Assembly: GCF_002160255.1 (NCBI RefSeq) | Contig: NZ_NFKF01000002.1 | Location: forward strand, 310,001 to 374,000 | From: Olsenella sp. An188 | GTDB lineage: Bacteria > Actinomycetota > Coriobacteriia > Coriobacteriales > Atopobiaceae | DNA length: 64,000 nucleotides | Direction of reading: 5' to 3' | Part shown: piece after piece, positions 17,542-26,367 of the stretch | Layout: every line of letters begins with the position of its first letter | Numbering within the stretch: the stretch's first letter is position 1 | The notes under the pieces: model-generated | Told to the model about the DNA's origin: nothing | The model's database searches: none | Seen by the model: only the letters and a program-made list of their open reading frames with translations | Position numbers and translations under genes: made by a program

Positions 17542-17634
17542 GTTTTTCTCCTTAGGGACAAACGCGTGCGGACGCGCGCCGAGAAGAACCTCGACACGCG
17601 TCCATCTTACGTGAGGGTGGGACGGCCGGGCCGG

Positions 17635-18567
17635 CTAGGCGGGCTGGCGATCCATGCAGTCGTTCCACATCTGCTGGCGCTCGTCCTCGGGGATGGCGTT
17701 GATGACCTCGTTGATCTGCTCGAGGATGGCGTCCTGGCCCTTGGCGATGGCCGCGTTGTCCGGCATGACGGAGCCCTCGAACTTGTCCTCCATCTCAAGC
17801 TCCACGAAGTTGGGGTAGGTCTCGAGCAGCTTGGGCACGGAGAGCATGGAGTAGGTGATGACGTCGCTCGTGCCGGAGGCGAGGCTCTCCACGACGATGG
17901 GCACGGTCTCGCCCGGCGTCATGTGGTTGATGTCGGGGATCTGGTCGATGACCGTGTCGTACATGGTGGCCGCCTGCCCCATGACCGACGCGCCCGAAAG
18001 GTCGGCGAAGGTCGTGGCGCCCGCGTAGGGAGAGTCCTGCGTGGTGATCATGACGATGTCGTCGTCGATGTAGGAGTCGGAGAAGTCGGCGGACTGCGCG
18101 CGGTCCGGGTCAACGGACATGCCGGCGCAGACGATGTCGATCTGGCCGTTGTTGAGCGCGTCGATGAGGCCGGCAAAGTCGAGCTTCACGGCCACGGGCT
18201 CCATGCCCAGGGCCTCGGCGATCATCTTGGCCACCTGCACGTCGTAGCCGTCGGCGTAGGCGCCGGAGACGTTCTCGATGGGGATGGTGTACTCGGAGGC
18301 CTCGGAGACCTGCCAGTTGTACGGGGCGTAGGCCGCCTCCATGCCCACGCGCAGGGTGGTGCCGTCGCCGAGCGTGGCGGCCTCGGTCGAGGCGTCGGCG
18401 TCGGCGCTGGCGTCGGAGGAGTCGTCAGTGGTCGCGTCCTGCGCGGCGGGGCCGCAGCCGGAAAGGACTACCAGGCTTCCCATGCCCGCCACGAGGCTCG
18501 AGATCTTGAGGAAGTCGCGGCGAGAGACTCTGTCGGATACGTACACGTGCGTGGGGGTGGCCTTCAT
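17635..18567 (-). CDS. Amino-acid ABC transporter substrate-binding lipoprotein
   Basis: This 310-residue solute-binding protein (family 3) delivers an amino acid to the permease. The leader SRRDFLKISSLVAGMGSLVV ends in the lipobox LSGC. The RRDFLK pattern suggests export by the Tat system followed by lipidation. After a Ser/Asp/Ala-rich linker the binding domain begins LRVGMEAAYAPYNW, with GYDVQVAKMIAEALG and DIVCAGMSVDPDRAQSADFS. ATG 18567 follows AAAGGA; the longer frame to 18768 lacks a ribosome site. It is the first gene of the transporter operon, divergent from cyuA. Confidence 0.92.
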   Translation of the reverse strand: MKATPTHVYVSDRVSRRDFLKISSLVAGMGSLVVLSGCGPAAQDATTDDSSDASADADASTEAATLGDGTTLRVGMEAAYAPYNWQVSEASEYTIPIENVSGAYADGYDVQVAKMIAEALGMEPVAVKLDFAGLIDALNNGQIDIVCAGMSVDPDRAQSADFSDSYIDDDIVMITTQDSPYAGATTFADLSGASVMGQAATMYDTVIDQIPDINHMTPGETVPIVVESLASGTSDVITYSMLSVPKLLETYPNFVELEMEDKFEGSVMPDNAAIAKGQDAILEQINEVINAIPEDERQQMWNDCMDRQPA

Positions 18568-18766
18568 GGTGGTTCCTTTCCCTTTTGTGTGAAATCCCCT
18601 TCCGCGCGACGCAACCGGAGGGGACCCATTCCCCTCCCCCTTGCAAGCGGGCGCACCCGATGCGAGAAAGTTACGCGCACGTCGGCAGGATAGCGCGCGG
18701 CGAGAAGAACCTCGAGCTGATACCATGCTGAGAAACATCGCTGTAACGCCTTGCCCAGGAGGGTCC

Positions 18767-20050
18767 ATGGACCAGGAGACCTACGACGCCTACGTCGCCA
18801 TCCTCGAGGAGGAGCTCGTCTGCGCGATGGGCTGCACCGAGCCCATCGCGGTGGCGCTCGCCGCCGCGAAGGCCCGCGAGGCGCTCGGCACGCTGCCAGA
18901 GCGCATCGACGTGGCCGCAAGCGCGAACATCATCAAGAACGTCAAGAGCGTCGTCGTACCCAACACCGGCGGCGCGCACGGCATCGAGGCGGCGGCAGCG
19001 GCCGGCGCGGTGGCGGGAGACGCCGGCGCCGAGCTCGAGGTGCTCGCCGGCGTGCGCGAGGAGCAGATCGCGCAGATGCACGCGTTTCTCGCCGAGCACG
19101 AGGTCGCGGTGCGCCCGTCCGAGCGGCCCTGGGTCTTTGACATCCAGGTGCGCGCGGAGGCCGCCGGGCACGCGGCGCTCTGCGAGATCGCGGGCGGCCA
19201 CACCAACGTCATCCGGCTCGAGCGCGACGGGGAGGTTCTTCTCGCCCGGTCGTACGAGGAGGCCGCGGGCGCGTCCGACGCCCCGACGGACCGCAGCTGC
19301 CTCACGGTCGAGAAGATCGTCGAGTTTGCGGGCGAGGTAGACCTGGACGACGTGCGCGCCGTGCTGGAGCGCCAGGTCGAGTGCAACGTTGCCATCGCCG
19401 AGGCGGGACTTGCCAGCAGCTGGGGCGCCAACGTGGGGTCCGTGCTGCTGTCCGCCTACGGCGACGCCGTCGCCAACCGGGCCAAGGCGTGGGCGGCGGC
19501 TGGATCGGACGCGCGCATGGGCGGCTGCGAGCTGCCGGTGGTCATCAACTCCGGGAGCGGCAACCAGGGCATCACCGCGAGCGTCCCGGTTGTGGTCTAC
19601 GCGCGCGAGCTGGGCGCGAGCCACGAGGAGCTGCTGCGTGCGCTGGTGGTGTCCAACCTGGTGAGCATCCATCTCAAGACGGGCATCGGCAAGCTGTCCG
19701 CGTACTGCGGCGCCACGAGCGCGGGCGCGGGCGCGGCGGCCGGCATCACGTACCTGTACGGCGGACGCTACCGCGAGGTGGCCCACACCGTGGTCAACGC
19801 CCTGGCCATCGACTCGGGCATGGTGTGCGACGGCGCCAAGGCGAGCTGCGCGGCCAAGATCGCGAGCGCGGTGGAGGCGGGCCTGCTCGGCATGCAGATG
19901 CAGCGGCGCGGCGAGCAGTTCTTTGGCGGGGACGGCATCGTGGTCAAGGGCGTGGAGAACACGATCCGCAACGTGGGCGTGCTCGCGGCCCAGGGCATGC
20001 GCGAGACGGACCGGACGATCATCGAGCTCATGTGCGGCGGCGCGTGCTAA
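18767..20050 (+). CDS. cyuA: L-cysteine desulfidase (CyuA/UPF0597 family)
   Basis: The 427-residue protein belongs to the CyuA/serine dehydratase alpha-like family, which uses a [4Fe-4S] cluster to break L-cysteine into pyruvate, ammonia and sulfide. Visible marks are MGCTEPIAVALA at the start, NSGSGNQGI, YCGATSAGAGAAAGI and GMVCDGAKASCAAKIASA, with the cluster cysteines. AGGAGGG precedes ATG 18767; the frame opened at 18641 is an extension. The divergent amino-acid importer may supply its substrate (inference). A GAGGTTCTTCTCGCC motif is embedded in the coding region near 19232. Confidence 0.9.
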   Translation: MDQETYDAYVAILEEELVCAMGCTEPIAVALAAAKAREALGTLPERIDVAASANIIKNVKSVVVPNTGGAHGIEAAAAAGAVAGDAGAELEVLAGVREEQIAQMHAFLAEHEVAVRPSERPWVFDIQVRAEAAGHAALCEIAGGHTNVIRLERDGEVLLARSYEEAAGASDAPTDRSCLTVEKIVEFAGEVDLDDVRAVLERQVECNVAIAEAGLASSWGANVGSVLLSAYGDAVANRAKAWAAAGSDARMGGCELPVVINSGSGNQGITASVPVVVYARELGASHEELLRALVVSNLVSIHLKTGIGKLSAYCGATSAGAGAAAGITYLYGGRYREVAHTVVNALAIDSGMVCDGAKASCAAKIASAVEAGLLGMQMQRRGEQFFGGDGIVVKGVENTIRNVGVLAAQGMRETDRTIIELMCGGAC

Positions 20051-20093
20051 AGCGCACCTGTGCCGAGGCCCGGCCGGCAAGGCGTGGGCTGGC

Positions 20094-20403
20094 TGCGCAT
20101 GCAAAATGTTGAATCGCTCCATGCGTAAGCGAGATTCTTCTCGCCATTTGTCGGTCTTTGGGGAGGCTGCGCATGGCGTGATTAAGCGATTTGGACACGC
20201 AGCCCCGCCGGAAGGCTCGGTGGTGGAGTTACGCATGGCGAGGTTGACTTTTTTGCATACGTAACTCGTTCCCGGAGCCTTTGAACGTGTTTGCGTATGC
20301 AAAACGTTGAAGCGCTGCATGCGCAAACGCTCCCAAACGCACAATCTGGCGAGAAGAACCTCAATTGCGCATTAGGCAGTTCAAAGTCTTGCATACGCAA
20401 CCG
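20094..20403. repeat. Array of five ATGCAAAA/TTGAA hairpins
   Basis: The 393-bp gap between cyuA and the TsaB-RimI-TsaD gene holds five imperfect palindromes of about 40 bp, starting near 20094, 20167, 20225, 20290 and 20364. The clearest (20290-20330) has arms GTTTGCGTATGCA and TGCATGCGCAAAC around a loop with GTTGAA. Others show GCGCATGCAAAATGTTGAA or the reverse form TTGCATACGCAAC. Arms vary but pair within each unit. A GGCGAGAAGAACC motif sits between the last two units. No gene is seen. Confidence 0.8.
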
Positions 20404-20443
20404 TATACGATGGAGGCGCCGCAACGCCATCCCACACGTGACC

Positions 20444-22915
20444 TTACTCCCAGACGGGCGGGACGGGGGCATCGGGCGTGGACCAGGCACCGAGCGGCGC
20501 GTTGGGGTCCGCGTCCAGCGTGAGGGGCGAGAAGGACCCGGCGCGGAAGCTCCGCAGCGCCGCGATGCCGATCATCGCCGCGTTGTCGCCGCAGGCCCGC
20601 ATGGGCGGCACCGTCACGCGCACGCCGCGCTTCTCGAAGGCCTTGCGGTAGGCCGCACGCAGGCCCGGGTTGGCCGCCACGCCGCCGCCGACGCAGAAGT
20701 CGCTCACGCCCGTCTGCTCCACCGCGGTCACGGCCTTGGCCACCTGCACGTCGATGACCGCCGCCTCGAAGCTCGCGGCCAGGTCGGGCAGGTTGATGGG
20801 GCGCCCCGCGCGGTTCTCGCCCTCGATGTAGGTGATGACGGCGGTCTTGAGGCCAGACAGGCTGAAGGAGTAGTCCCCGCTGTGCATCATCGCGCGCGGG
20901 AAGTGGATGGCCTTGGGGTTGCCCTGCGCGGAGAGCTTGGAGATCACGGGACCGCCGGGGTAGCCCAGCCCCAGAGCCTTGGCCACCTTGTCGAAGGCCT
21001 CGCCCACCGCGTCGTCGATGGTGGAGCCCAGAATCTCGTAGTCGCCCCAGGCACGCACGTGCACGAGCATGGTGTTGCCGCCGGATACGAGGCTCGCCAC
21101 GAAGGGCGGCTCAAGGTCCGGCGTCTCGAAGAGGTTGGCCATGAGGTGCCCCTCGAGGTGGTGCACGGCAACGAGCGGCAGGTCAGCGGCCGCACAGAGC
21201 CCCTTGGCAAAGGCCACGCCCACCACGAGCGCGCCCACGAGGCCAGGCCCCGCCGTGCACCCCACCGCCGCGAGGTCCGCCGGCACCAGCGTGTCCACGC
21301 CAAAGTGCTCGCCGGCGCGCGCGAGCGTCTCCTCGAAGACGCCCACGATGGCCTCGGTGTGCTTGCGGGAGGCAATCTCGGGCACCACGCCGCCAAAGCG
21401 CGCGTGGAAATCGATCTGCGTGGCCACCACGTTGGCGCAGACCACGCCATGGGAGTCCGTCACCGCCATGGCCGTCTCGTCGCAGGAGGACTCGATGGTG
21501 AGGATGAGTGGGCCGGCTGCAGCAATCGCGGCCTCTGCCTCCGCGCTGCGCGGGGCGCACTCGATGGGCCACGGGCGGATGGAGGGCGCGGGCTCGGGGT
21601 GGTCGTCGGAGCCCCCCACGGCATCGGCGGCCAGCGGCAGCGGCGCGCGCAGAATCAGCGCGTCATGGGCGGGCTCGCCGGCAGCCGCGGCGTAGTAGCC
21701 GGGGCGGCGACCCTCCTCCACCAGGCCGAGCGCCGCGTAGAGGGCGCGGGCCGGGTCGTTCTGGGCGTCCACCTCAAGCGAGATCGTGTGCGCGCCGAGC
21801 ATCTGCGCGTCGTAGGCCACGCGGGCCACGAGGCGCCGCGCGATGCCCTCGCGCCGGCGCGCCGCGTCCACGACGACCTCCTCGACCTCGAAGTCCGCCC
21901 CCGCAAGCACACCACCCGCAAAGCCGATGACCTGGCCCTGGTCGTGCGCGACCCACCAACTGCGGCCAGGCTGCGTGAGCTCCTCGTAGAAGAGCCTCTC
22001 GCTCCACGGCGTGTGGGCGGAGCCCTCGTAGGTCGCCGCCTCGAGCACGGCCACGGCGGCGGTGTCGTTGACGGTCATGGGACGCAGCTGCAGGTGGATG
22101 CCGGCCAGCGCGTCGTCCACGCCGGTGAGCTCCACCGTTGCCGGCACCTTGAGCCCCAGGCGGGTGCGCTCGGCCTCCTCGGCGTCCGAGAGGCGCGTGT
22201 AGATGGGCAGCACGAGCGCCGGGTCGCCGGACTGGGCGGCAGGCCCGGAAAAGACGCCGGCCTCCACGGCGGCGCGCAGCAGCCCCTCGCCCGTGGGGTA
22301 CCACGCCTCCTCCGGCGAGAAGCGCGAGAAGCCCGCAGCCTCGAAGCGCGCGCGGTACTTGGCCAGGCCGTTGCCCGTGAGCGTGAGCTCGGCGGCGTCC
22401 GCGCGCTCGGCCCAGGCGGCCACGCAGGCATCCGCCTTGGCGACGGTCTCGGCGGCGAAGGTGCGGTGCGCGCCGGCGTCGTCGAGCTGGTAGATGCCGG
22501 GGTAGACCTCGCCGCGCATGGCGTCGCCGGCCACGGCGAGCGTGCCGCGGACGCCGGCAGCGCGCGCGGCCCAGGCCATCGCGTCGAGCGCGGAGGTGCC
22601 GAAGAGCGGGCGGCCCAGCCCGCAGGCCAGGCCCTTCGCCGTCGCCACGCCAATGCGCACGCCCGTGAACGAGCCCGGGCCGCGACCGGTGAGGACGGCG
22701 TCGACGTCGGCCATCGAGAGACCGGCGTCCGCGAGCGCCTGGCACGCGGTACTCACGAGCTCCACGTTGGCCTGGCGGCGGCACAGGTGGTCGCGCGCGG
22801 CCAGCACGGTGACGCGGCCGTCCGCGGCCACGCGCGCGACGGCGCACGCCAGCATGTCCGTGGACGTGTCGACGGCAAGGACGGTCTTCTCGGCGTAATC
22901 GACGGGGTTGCTCAT
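20444..22915 (-). CDS. tsaD: TsaB-RimI-TsaD fusion (tRNA t6A synthesis / N-acetyltransferase)
   Basis: One 823-residue protein joins three enzymes. TsaB (about 10-265; VLAVDTSTD, GRGPGSFTGVRIGVATAKGL) is the partner subunit for t6A synthesis. A GNAT domain of RimI type (about 275-425; LRPMTVNDTAAV, VVDAARRREGIARRL) acetylates protein N-termini, classically ribosomal protein S18. TsaD (about 468-823; LTIESSCDETAMA, the metal-binding HHLEGH, VSGGNTMLVHV, CVGGGVAANPGLR) transfers threonylcarbamoyl to A37 of ANN-decoding tRNAs. A Pro/Asp linker (about 430-467) separates RimI from TsaD. The catalytic motifs of all three look intact. tsaE is separate at 27015-27497. Confidence 0.93.
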   Translation of the reverse strand: MSNPVDYAEKTVLAVDTSTDMLACAVARVAADGRVTVLAARDHLCRRQANVELVSTACQALADAGLSMADVDAVLTGRGPGSFTGVRIGVATAKGLACGLGRPLFGTSALDAMAWAARAAGVRGTLAVAGDAMRGEVYPGIYQLDDAGAHRTFAAETVAKADACVAAWAERADAAELTLTGNGLAKYRARFEAAGFSRFSPEEAWYPTGEGLLRAAVEAGVFSGPAAQSGDPALVLPIYTRLSDAEEAERTRLGLKVPATVELTGVDDALAGIHLQLRPMTVNDTAAVAVLEAATYEGSAHTPWSERLFYEELTQPGRSWWVAHDQGQVIGFAGGVLAGADFEVEEVVVDAARRREGIARRLVARVAYDAQMLGAHTISLEVDAQNDPARALYAALGLVEEGRRPGYYAAAAGEPAHDALILRAPLPLAADAVGGSDDHPEPAPSIRPWPIECAPRSAEAEAAIAAAGPLILTIESSCDETAMAVTDSHGVVCANVVATQIDFHARFGGVVPEIASRKHTEAIVGVFEETLARAGEHFGVDTLVPADLAAVGCTAGPGLVGALVVGVAFAKGLCAAADLPLVAVHHLEGHLMANLFETPDLEPPFVASLVSGGNTMLVHVRAWGDYEILGSTIDDAVGEAFDKVAKALGLGYPGGPVISKLSAQGNPKAIHFPRAMMHSGDYSFSLSGLKTAVITYIEGENRAGRPINLPDLAASFEAAVIDVQVAKAVTAVEQTGVSDFCVGGGVAANPGLRAAYRKAFEKRGVRVTVPPMRACGDNAAMIGIAALRSFRAGSFSPLTLDADPNAPLGAWSTPDAPVPPVWE

Positions 22916-22985
22916 TCGGGGCTCTTCTCGCTCGGAGTTTCAACCCCACCAGTGTAGCCCGGTTGGCCACCAAGCGTGAGGCTTT

Positions 22986-23135
22986 GCGAGAAGAACCGCC
23001 GCCCGAGCCGCCGCCGGGGTTTCATACGCACTCCACTGCGTATGAAACCTGCGGAGGAGACGGTTCTTCTCGCCAGCAACTGGGCTTTTGTAACGGTTCC
23101 AGGGTTTATTACGCAATCCACTGGCGGTCAAACCG
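22986..23135. repeat. Composite intergenic repeat, copy A
   Basis: In order: GCGAGAAGAACC, a perfect hairpin (GTTTCATACGCA, CTCCAC, TGCGTATGAAAC), GGTTCTTCTCGCC, and a tail reading CTTTTGTAACGGTTCCAGGG then TTTATTACGCAATCCACTGG. The same order of parts with diverged sequence occurs at 25104-25238. The two copies flank the hydrolase and GH3 remnant. Confidence 0.75.
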
Positions 23136-23145
23136 CCGAAGGGGC

Positions 23146-24084
23146 CTATGACTCCGCGACCGCCCCGGAGACGAGCTCAGACGCCCAGCCGCAGACGTCG
23201 TCAAGCTCGTCGTCACTAAACCCGTGGCCCGCGCCCGGCAGCACGTGGAGCTCGGCGTTGGCGTAGACCTCCGCCGCGCGCTCGGAGTATGCGAGCGGCA
23301 CCACGGCGTCCGCGTCCCCGTGGGCGATAAGGACCGGGCCCTCGTAGGCCCCGATCTCCGCAAACGGGTCGAGGCCGAGAATGTCCGCGTAGTAGCGCCG
23401 GCCGACAGTGACGCCAAAGAGCCCGTCGACCTCGCCCTCGGGAATCTCGTCCACGGACGAGAAGCGCGCCCGCGCGTCGTCGGGAATGGAGAAGGCCGGG
23501 TAGACCAGGACGAGACCCGCCACGTCCGCCGGGCGGCGTGCCGCCACGAGCGCCGAGACCAGCCCGCCTTGGCTCTCCCCCATCAGGAAGAGCCGATCGG
23601 GCTCAACGTGGCCCTGCTCAAGAAGGCTGTCCATCACCAGCTCGAGGTCGGCGGCCTCCGTCTCCACGGACATGTCGAGCATGCTGCCGTCGCTCGCGCC
23701 GCTCGGGGAGCCGCCGCGGAAGTCGAACACGTAGCACGCCGCCCCCGCCGCGGCAAGGCGCTCGGCGTCGCGTGCCGTGGCGGTCCAGCTGCTCGCAAAG
23801 CCGTGGGAGACCACGACGAGCGGGGTCTTCTCGTCCGCGCCATCGGGCAGGTAGAGGCGACCGTAGATGCGCTGGCCGTCCGTGCCGAACGGGAGCACGT
23901 AAGCCGCGTAGCCGTCCCCCTCCTCAACGAGGCGCAGGTCGTCGCGCACGACGGCGGACGACTGGTCGGCGGACGGGGACTCGGTCGGGCCCGCGCCCCG
24001 CCCGGGCGTGCAGCCGGCAAGCCCCGTGGCCAGCGTCGCCGCCGCAAGCGCCGCGACAGCCCAGCACGTGAATCGCCCTCGCAT
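23146..24084 (-). CDS. Alpha/beta-hydrolase lipoprotein
   Basis: This 312-residue surface-anchored esterase or lipase-like protein has a signal peptide ending at the lipobox LAGC. The alpha/beta-hydrolase core shows the oxyanion region VVVSHGFASSW, nucleophile elbow GESQGG (Ser), Asp in HGDADAVVPL and His in GAGHGFSDDE, which make a complete triad. GAGAGGGGG precedes ATG 24084. It is placed between copies of the composite repeat. The substrate is unknown; dienelactone hydrolase- or feruloyl esterase-like enzymes are possible. Confidence 0.85.
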   Translation of the reverse strand: MRGRFTCWAVAALAAATLATGLAGCTPGRGAGPTESPSADQSSAVVRDDLRLVEEGDGYAAYVLPFGTDGQRIYGRLYLPDGADEKTPLVVVSHGFASSWTATARDAERLAAAGAACYVFDFRGGSPSGASDGSMLDMSVETEAADLELVMDSLLEQGHVEPDRLFLMGESQGGLVSALVAARRPADVAGLVLVYPAFSIPDDARARFSSVDEIPEGEVDGLFGVTVGRRYYADILGLDPFAEIGAYEGPVLIAHGDADAVVPLAYSERAAEVYANAELHVLPGAGHGFSDDELDDVCGWASELVSGAVAES

Positions 24085-24167
24085 GCGTCCCCCTCTCGCC
24101 AGTGCCATCATACGCGGCCCCGCAAACGCCGCGAAGAGGCGCCGGCCCGCACGGACCGACGCCCCAA

Positions 24168-24196
24168 TGATACAAAGGACTGTCCCTTTGTATCAC
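24168..24196. repeat. Stop-codon palindrome after GH3 remnant
   Basis: TGATACAAAGG pairs with CCTTTGTATCA around ACTGTC. The right arm's TCA (24193-24195) is the TGA stop of the minus-strand GH3 remnant. It is of the same design as 13188-13218 but with AT-richer arms. Confidence 0.75.
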
Positions 24197-24984
24197 TTCT
24201 CCTCTGCAGACTCGCGACGACGCCTGACGACGCGCCGCGCGATGAGCCCGGCCGCGAGCGCCGCCAGCGCCACGCCCACGCCGGTCACGCCCCAGCGGAT
24301 CTGGTCGGCCTTCTGCATGCCGCCCACGCCGGACGAGTAGGTGCTCCCCGGCATGGCCCCGTTCATGCAGTGCGTGTTGGCCATCACGTAGAGCAGGTGA
24401 TGCACCGCCTCACGCGCGTAGCGGTACTGCGCCGCGTCGGACGAGTCAAAGGTCCACGTGTCGGTGGGGTCGCTCGCCGTGAGCTTGGAGTCGGCGCCGG
24501 CCTCGATCATCTGACCCGCGTTCATGAACACGCCCGTGTCCGCGTTGTCCGTGATAATCCAGCCGTCAAAGCCCCACTCTCCGCGCACGACGCCCGTTAT
24601 GAGGTCGTAGTCGCCGCCCACCCACGTGGCGCCCACGCGGTTGAACGCCGTCATGAGGCCCTGGCAGGCGCGGAACTCCCGCGTGGCCATCTCGTAGCCG
24701 CCGTCGTCGGTCGCGCGCACGTAGGAGAGCTCGACGTTGCCCACCTTCATGCACATCTCGAAGGGGCGCAGGTAGAGCTCGCGGGCAGACTGCTCGCTCA
24801 GCCACGTGGCCATGGAGAACTGCCCGGAGCGGTCGCCGCGGTGGTTCTCCTGGTCGTTGAAGGCAAAGTGCTTGATGAGCGTGTAGACGCCCTTCTCGGC
24901 AGCGCCCAGAACCTGAGCGAGTCGACGCTCTGGACAAACGTGGCGGCAAAGACCTGCGGCAGCTCCCCCATGGCGTCCCCTCAC
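24193..24984 (-). pseudogene. Truncated GH3 glycosidase with C-terminal membrane anchor
   Basis: The frame encodes 263 residues of the catalytic barrel of a glycoside hydrolase family 3 enzyme: VYTLIKHFAFNDQENHRG, RELYLRPFE, MTAFNRVGATWVGGDYDLIT and WGFDGWIITDN. The Asp of the last motif is the usual nucleophile. It ends in a membrane span (VTGVGVALAALAAGLIA) and RRVVRRRR. Intact relatives are several hundred residues longer; the N-terminal half of the enzyme is missing. The first 25 codons do not look like GH3, and no ribosome site is evident. It is best read as a decayed 3' remnant. The C-terminus appears genuine. Confidence 0.75.
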
Positions 24985-25103
24985 ATCGACGGAATCCCGG
25001 CGAGCCTAGTGTAGCCGCATGGCGGACAGGATCGGGGCCGACGCACCACCCGCGCCGTTTGCGTCACAACCCGGCACCCAAGGCGCGCCCCGGGCCGTCC
25101 CCG

Positions 25104-25238
25104 GGCGAGAAGAACCTCGCGTTGAATTGATACGCAGTGGAGTGCGGATCGACTCCACGGGCCGATGGTTCTTCTCGCCGGTACCCGGGGCTTTGTAACG
25201 GTTCTAGAGTTTATTACGCAGTCCAGTGGTGGTCTTCC
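25104..25238. repeat. Composite intergenic repeat, copy B
   Basis: GGGCGAGAAGAACC, a hairpin GATACGCA-GTGGAG-TGCGGATC, GGTTCTTCTCGCC and a tail GGCTTTGTAACGGTTCTAGA then TTTATTACGCAGTCCAGTGG follow one another exactly as in copy A. The loop sequence (GTGGAG) is the complement of that in copy A (CTCCAC). The 288-bp gap around it has no gene. Confidence 0.75.
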
Positions 25239-25272
25239 CCCCGGCGAGAAGGACCTCGCGCCCCGGAGCGAC

Positions 25273-25704
25273 TCACGCGTTGGCCGCGTGCTCCGCCGCC
25301 ACGGCCTCGATCAGGCGCACGAGCGGCCAGGTGCGGTTGGCCTTGGTGAGCAGCGCCTTGGCGCCCACCGTGCACCCCGCCTCGCGGCTCCGGGCGAGAA
25401 ACTCGTCAACCTGCGCGTTCGTCAGGCCGCAGAGCAGGACGAACTCCCCGCATTCCGGGGCCGGCCCCGCGTAGTCAACGGACGCGGGCCTGAAGCCGAC
25501 GAGCCGCGCGAAGGCGCCCGCCGGGTCCCCGAGCCGCTCGTACGTCGCCGTCCGAGCCACCACGCCCATCTCGCGCAGCACCGCGCGCATCGCCGCGCCC
25601 TTCTCGCCAGAAGGGTCAAGCCCCCAGAGCACCGCGCATGCCGCGGGCCCCGAGGGCTTGGCCTTCTTCGATCCGACGGCCTTCTTCTTGGGCCGACCAG
25701 CCAT
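25273..25704 (-). CDS. Conserved hypothetical protein (DUF3783-like)
   Basis: The 143-residue protein has a lysine-rich start (RPKKKAVGSKKAK) and a small alpha/beta domain. FVLLCGLTNAQVDEFLARSR, GCTVGAKALLTKANRTWPLV and LIEAVAAEH resemble the DUF3783 family, whose function is unknown. Its ATG shares one base with the rubrerythrin stop (TAATG), so it is translationally coupled to it and probably serves the same peroxide-response operon. Confidence 0.8.
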   Translation of the reverse strand: MAGRPKKKAVGSKKAKPSGPAACAVLWGLDPSGEKGAAMRAVLREMGVVARTATYERLGDPAGAFARLVGFRPASVDYAGPAPECGEFVLLCGLTNAQVDEFLARSREAGCTVGAKALLTKANRTWPLVRLIEAVAAEHAANA

Positions 25705-26291
25705 TAGCCGAAGTAGCGCTCGAGCAGGCCCTTGAGAGCCTTGCCGTGGCGGGCCTCGTCACGAGCCATCTCGTGGACGGTGTCGTGGATGGCGTCGAGA
25801 CCGTTCTTCTTGGCGCAGGCGGCGAGCTCCGTCTTGCCGGCGGTGGCGCCGAACTCGCAATCGACGCGCCAGGCGAGGTTGGCCTTGGTGGAGGCCTTCA
25901 TGTTGGGCTCGAGCTCCTCGCCGAGCAGCTCGGCGAACTTGGAGGCGTGCTCGGCCTCCTCGTAGGCGGCCTTCTCCCAGTACAGGCCGATCTCCGGGTA
26001 GCCCTCGCGGTGGGCGATGCGCGCCATGCAGAGGTACATGCCGACCTCGGAGCACTCGCCGGTGAAGTTGGCCTTGAGCTGCTCGAGGATGTAGGCCTTG
26101 TCCTCGTCGGAGATGTCGGCGTTGTCCTTGACGGTCTTGGCGTAGATGCCGTACTCGTGCTCGGCGGCGAGCTTCAGCTCACCCTCGACCTTCTCGAACT
26201 GGCTGGCCGGCGCCTTGCAGACGGGGCACTCGGCGGGCGGCTCGGCGCCCTCGTAGATGTAGCCGCAGACCTTGCAGACCCACTTGTCCAT
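25704..26291 (-). CDS. Reverse rubrerythrin
   Basis: This 195-residue peroxide-reducing di-iron protein protects anaerobes from hydrogen peroxide. A rubredoxin domain is at the N-terminus ([12 protein letters not shown], then CPVCKAP), followed by a ferritin-like four-helix bundle with the iron ligands in [23 protein letters not shown] and MARDEARHG. The rubredoxin-first order is that of reverse rubrerythrins. ATG 26291 was chosen after the ribosome site AGGAGGG-like GGAGGGTTACC. perR lies 76 bp upstream on the same strand. Confidence 0.93.
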   Translation of the reverse strand: MDKWVCKVCGYIYEGAEPPAECPVCKAPASQFEKVEGELKLAAEHEYGIYAKTVKDNADISDEDKAYILEQLKANFTGECSEVGMYLCMARIAHREGYPEIGLYWEKAAYEEAEHASKFAELLGEELEPNMKASTKANLAWRVDCEFGATAGKTELAACAKKNGLDAIHDTVHEMARDEARHGKALKGLLERYFG

Positions 26292-26367
26292 GGTAACCCT
26301 CCTGATCGTCGTGGTGGCGGGGCCCCTCGACCCCGCCTCCTCTCCTATGCACACGGCCCCGGTCGCC

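Noticed and set aside
20094-20403. Possible CRISPR array because of regularly spaced repeats.
   Set aside because: The units are variable palindromes with pairing arms, intervals are irregular, there are no identical repeats and no cas genes.
23146-25238. Composite transposon bounded by the two composite repeats.
   Set aside because: There is no transposase, no target duplication and the copies are considerably diverged; recombination hot spots are more likely.
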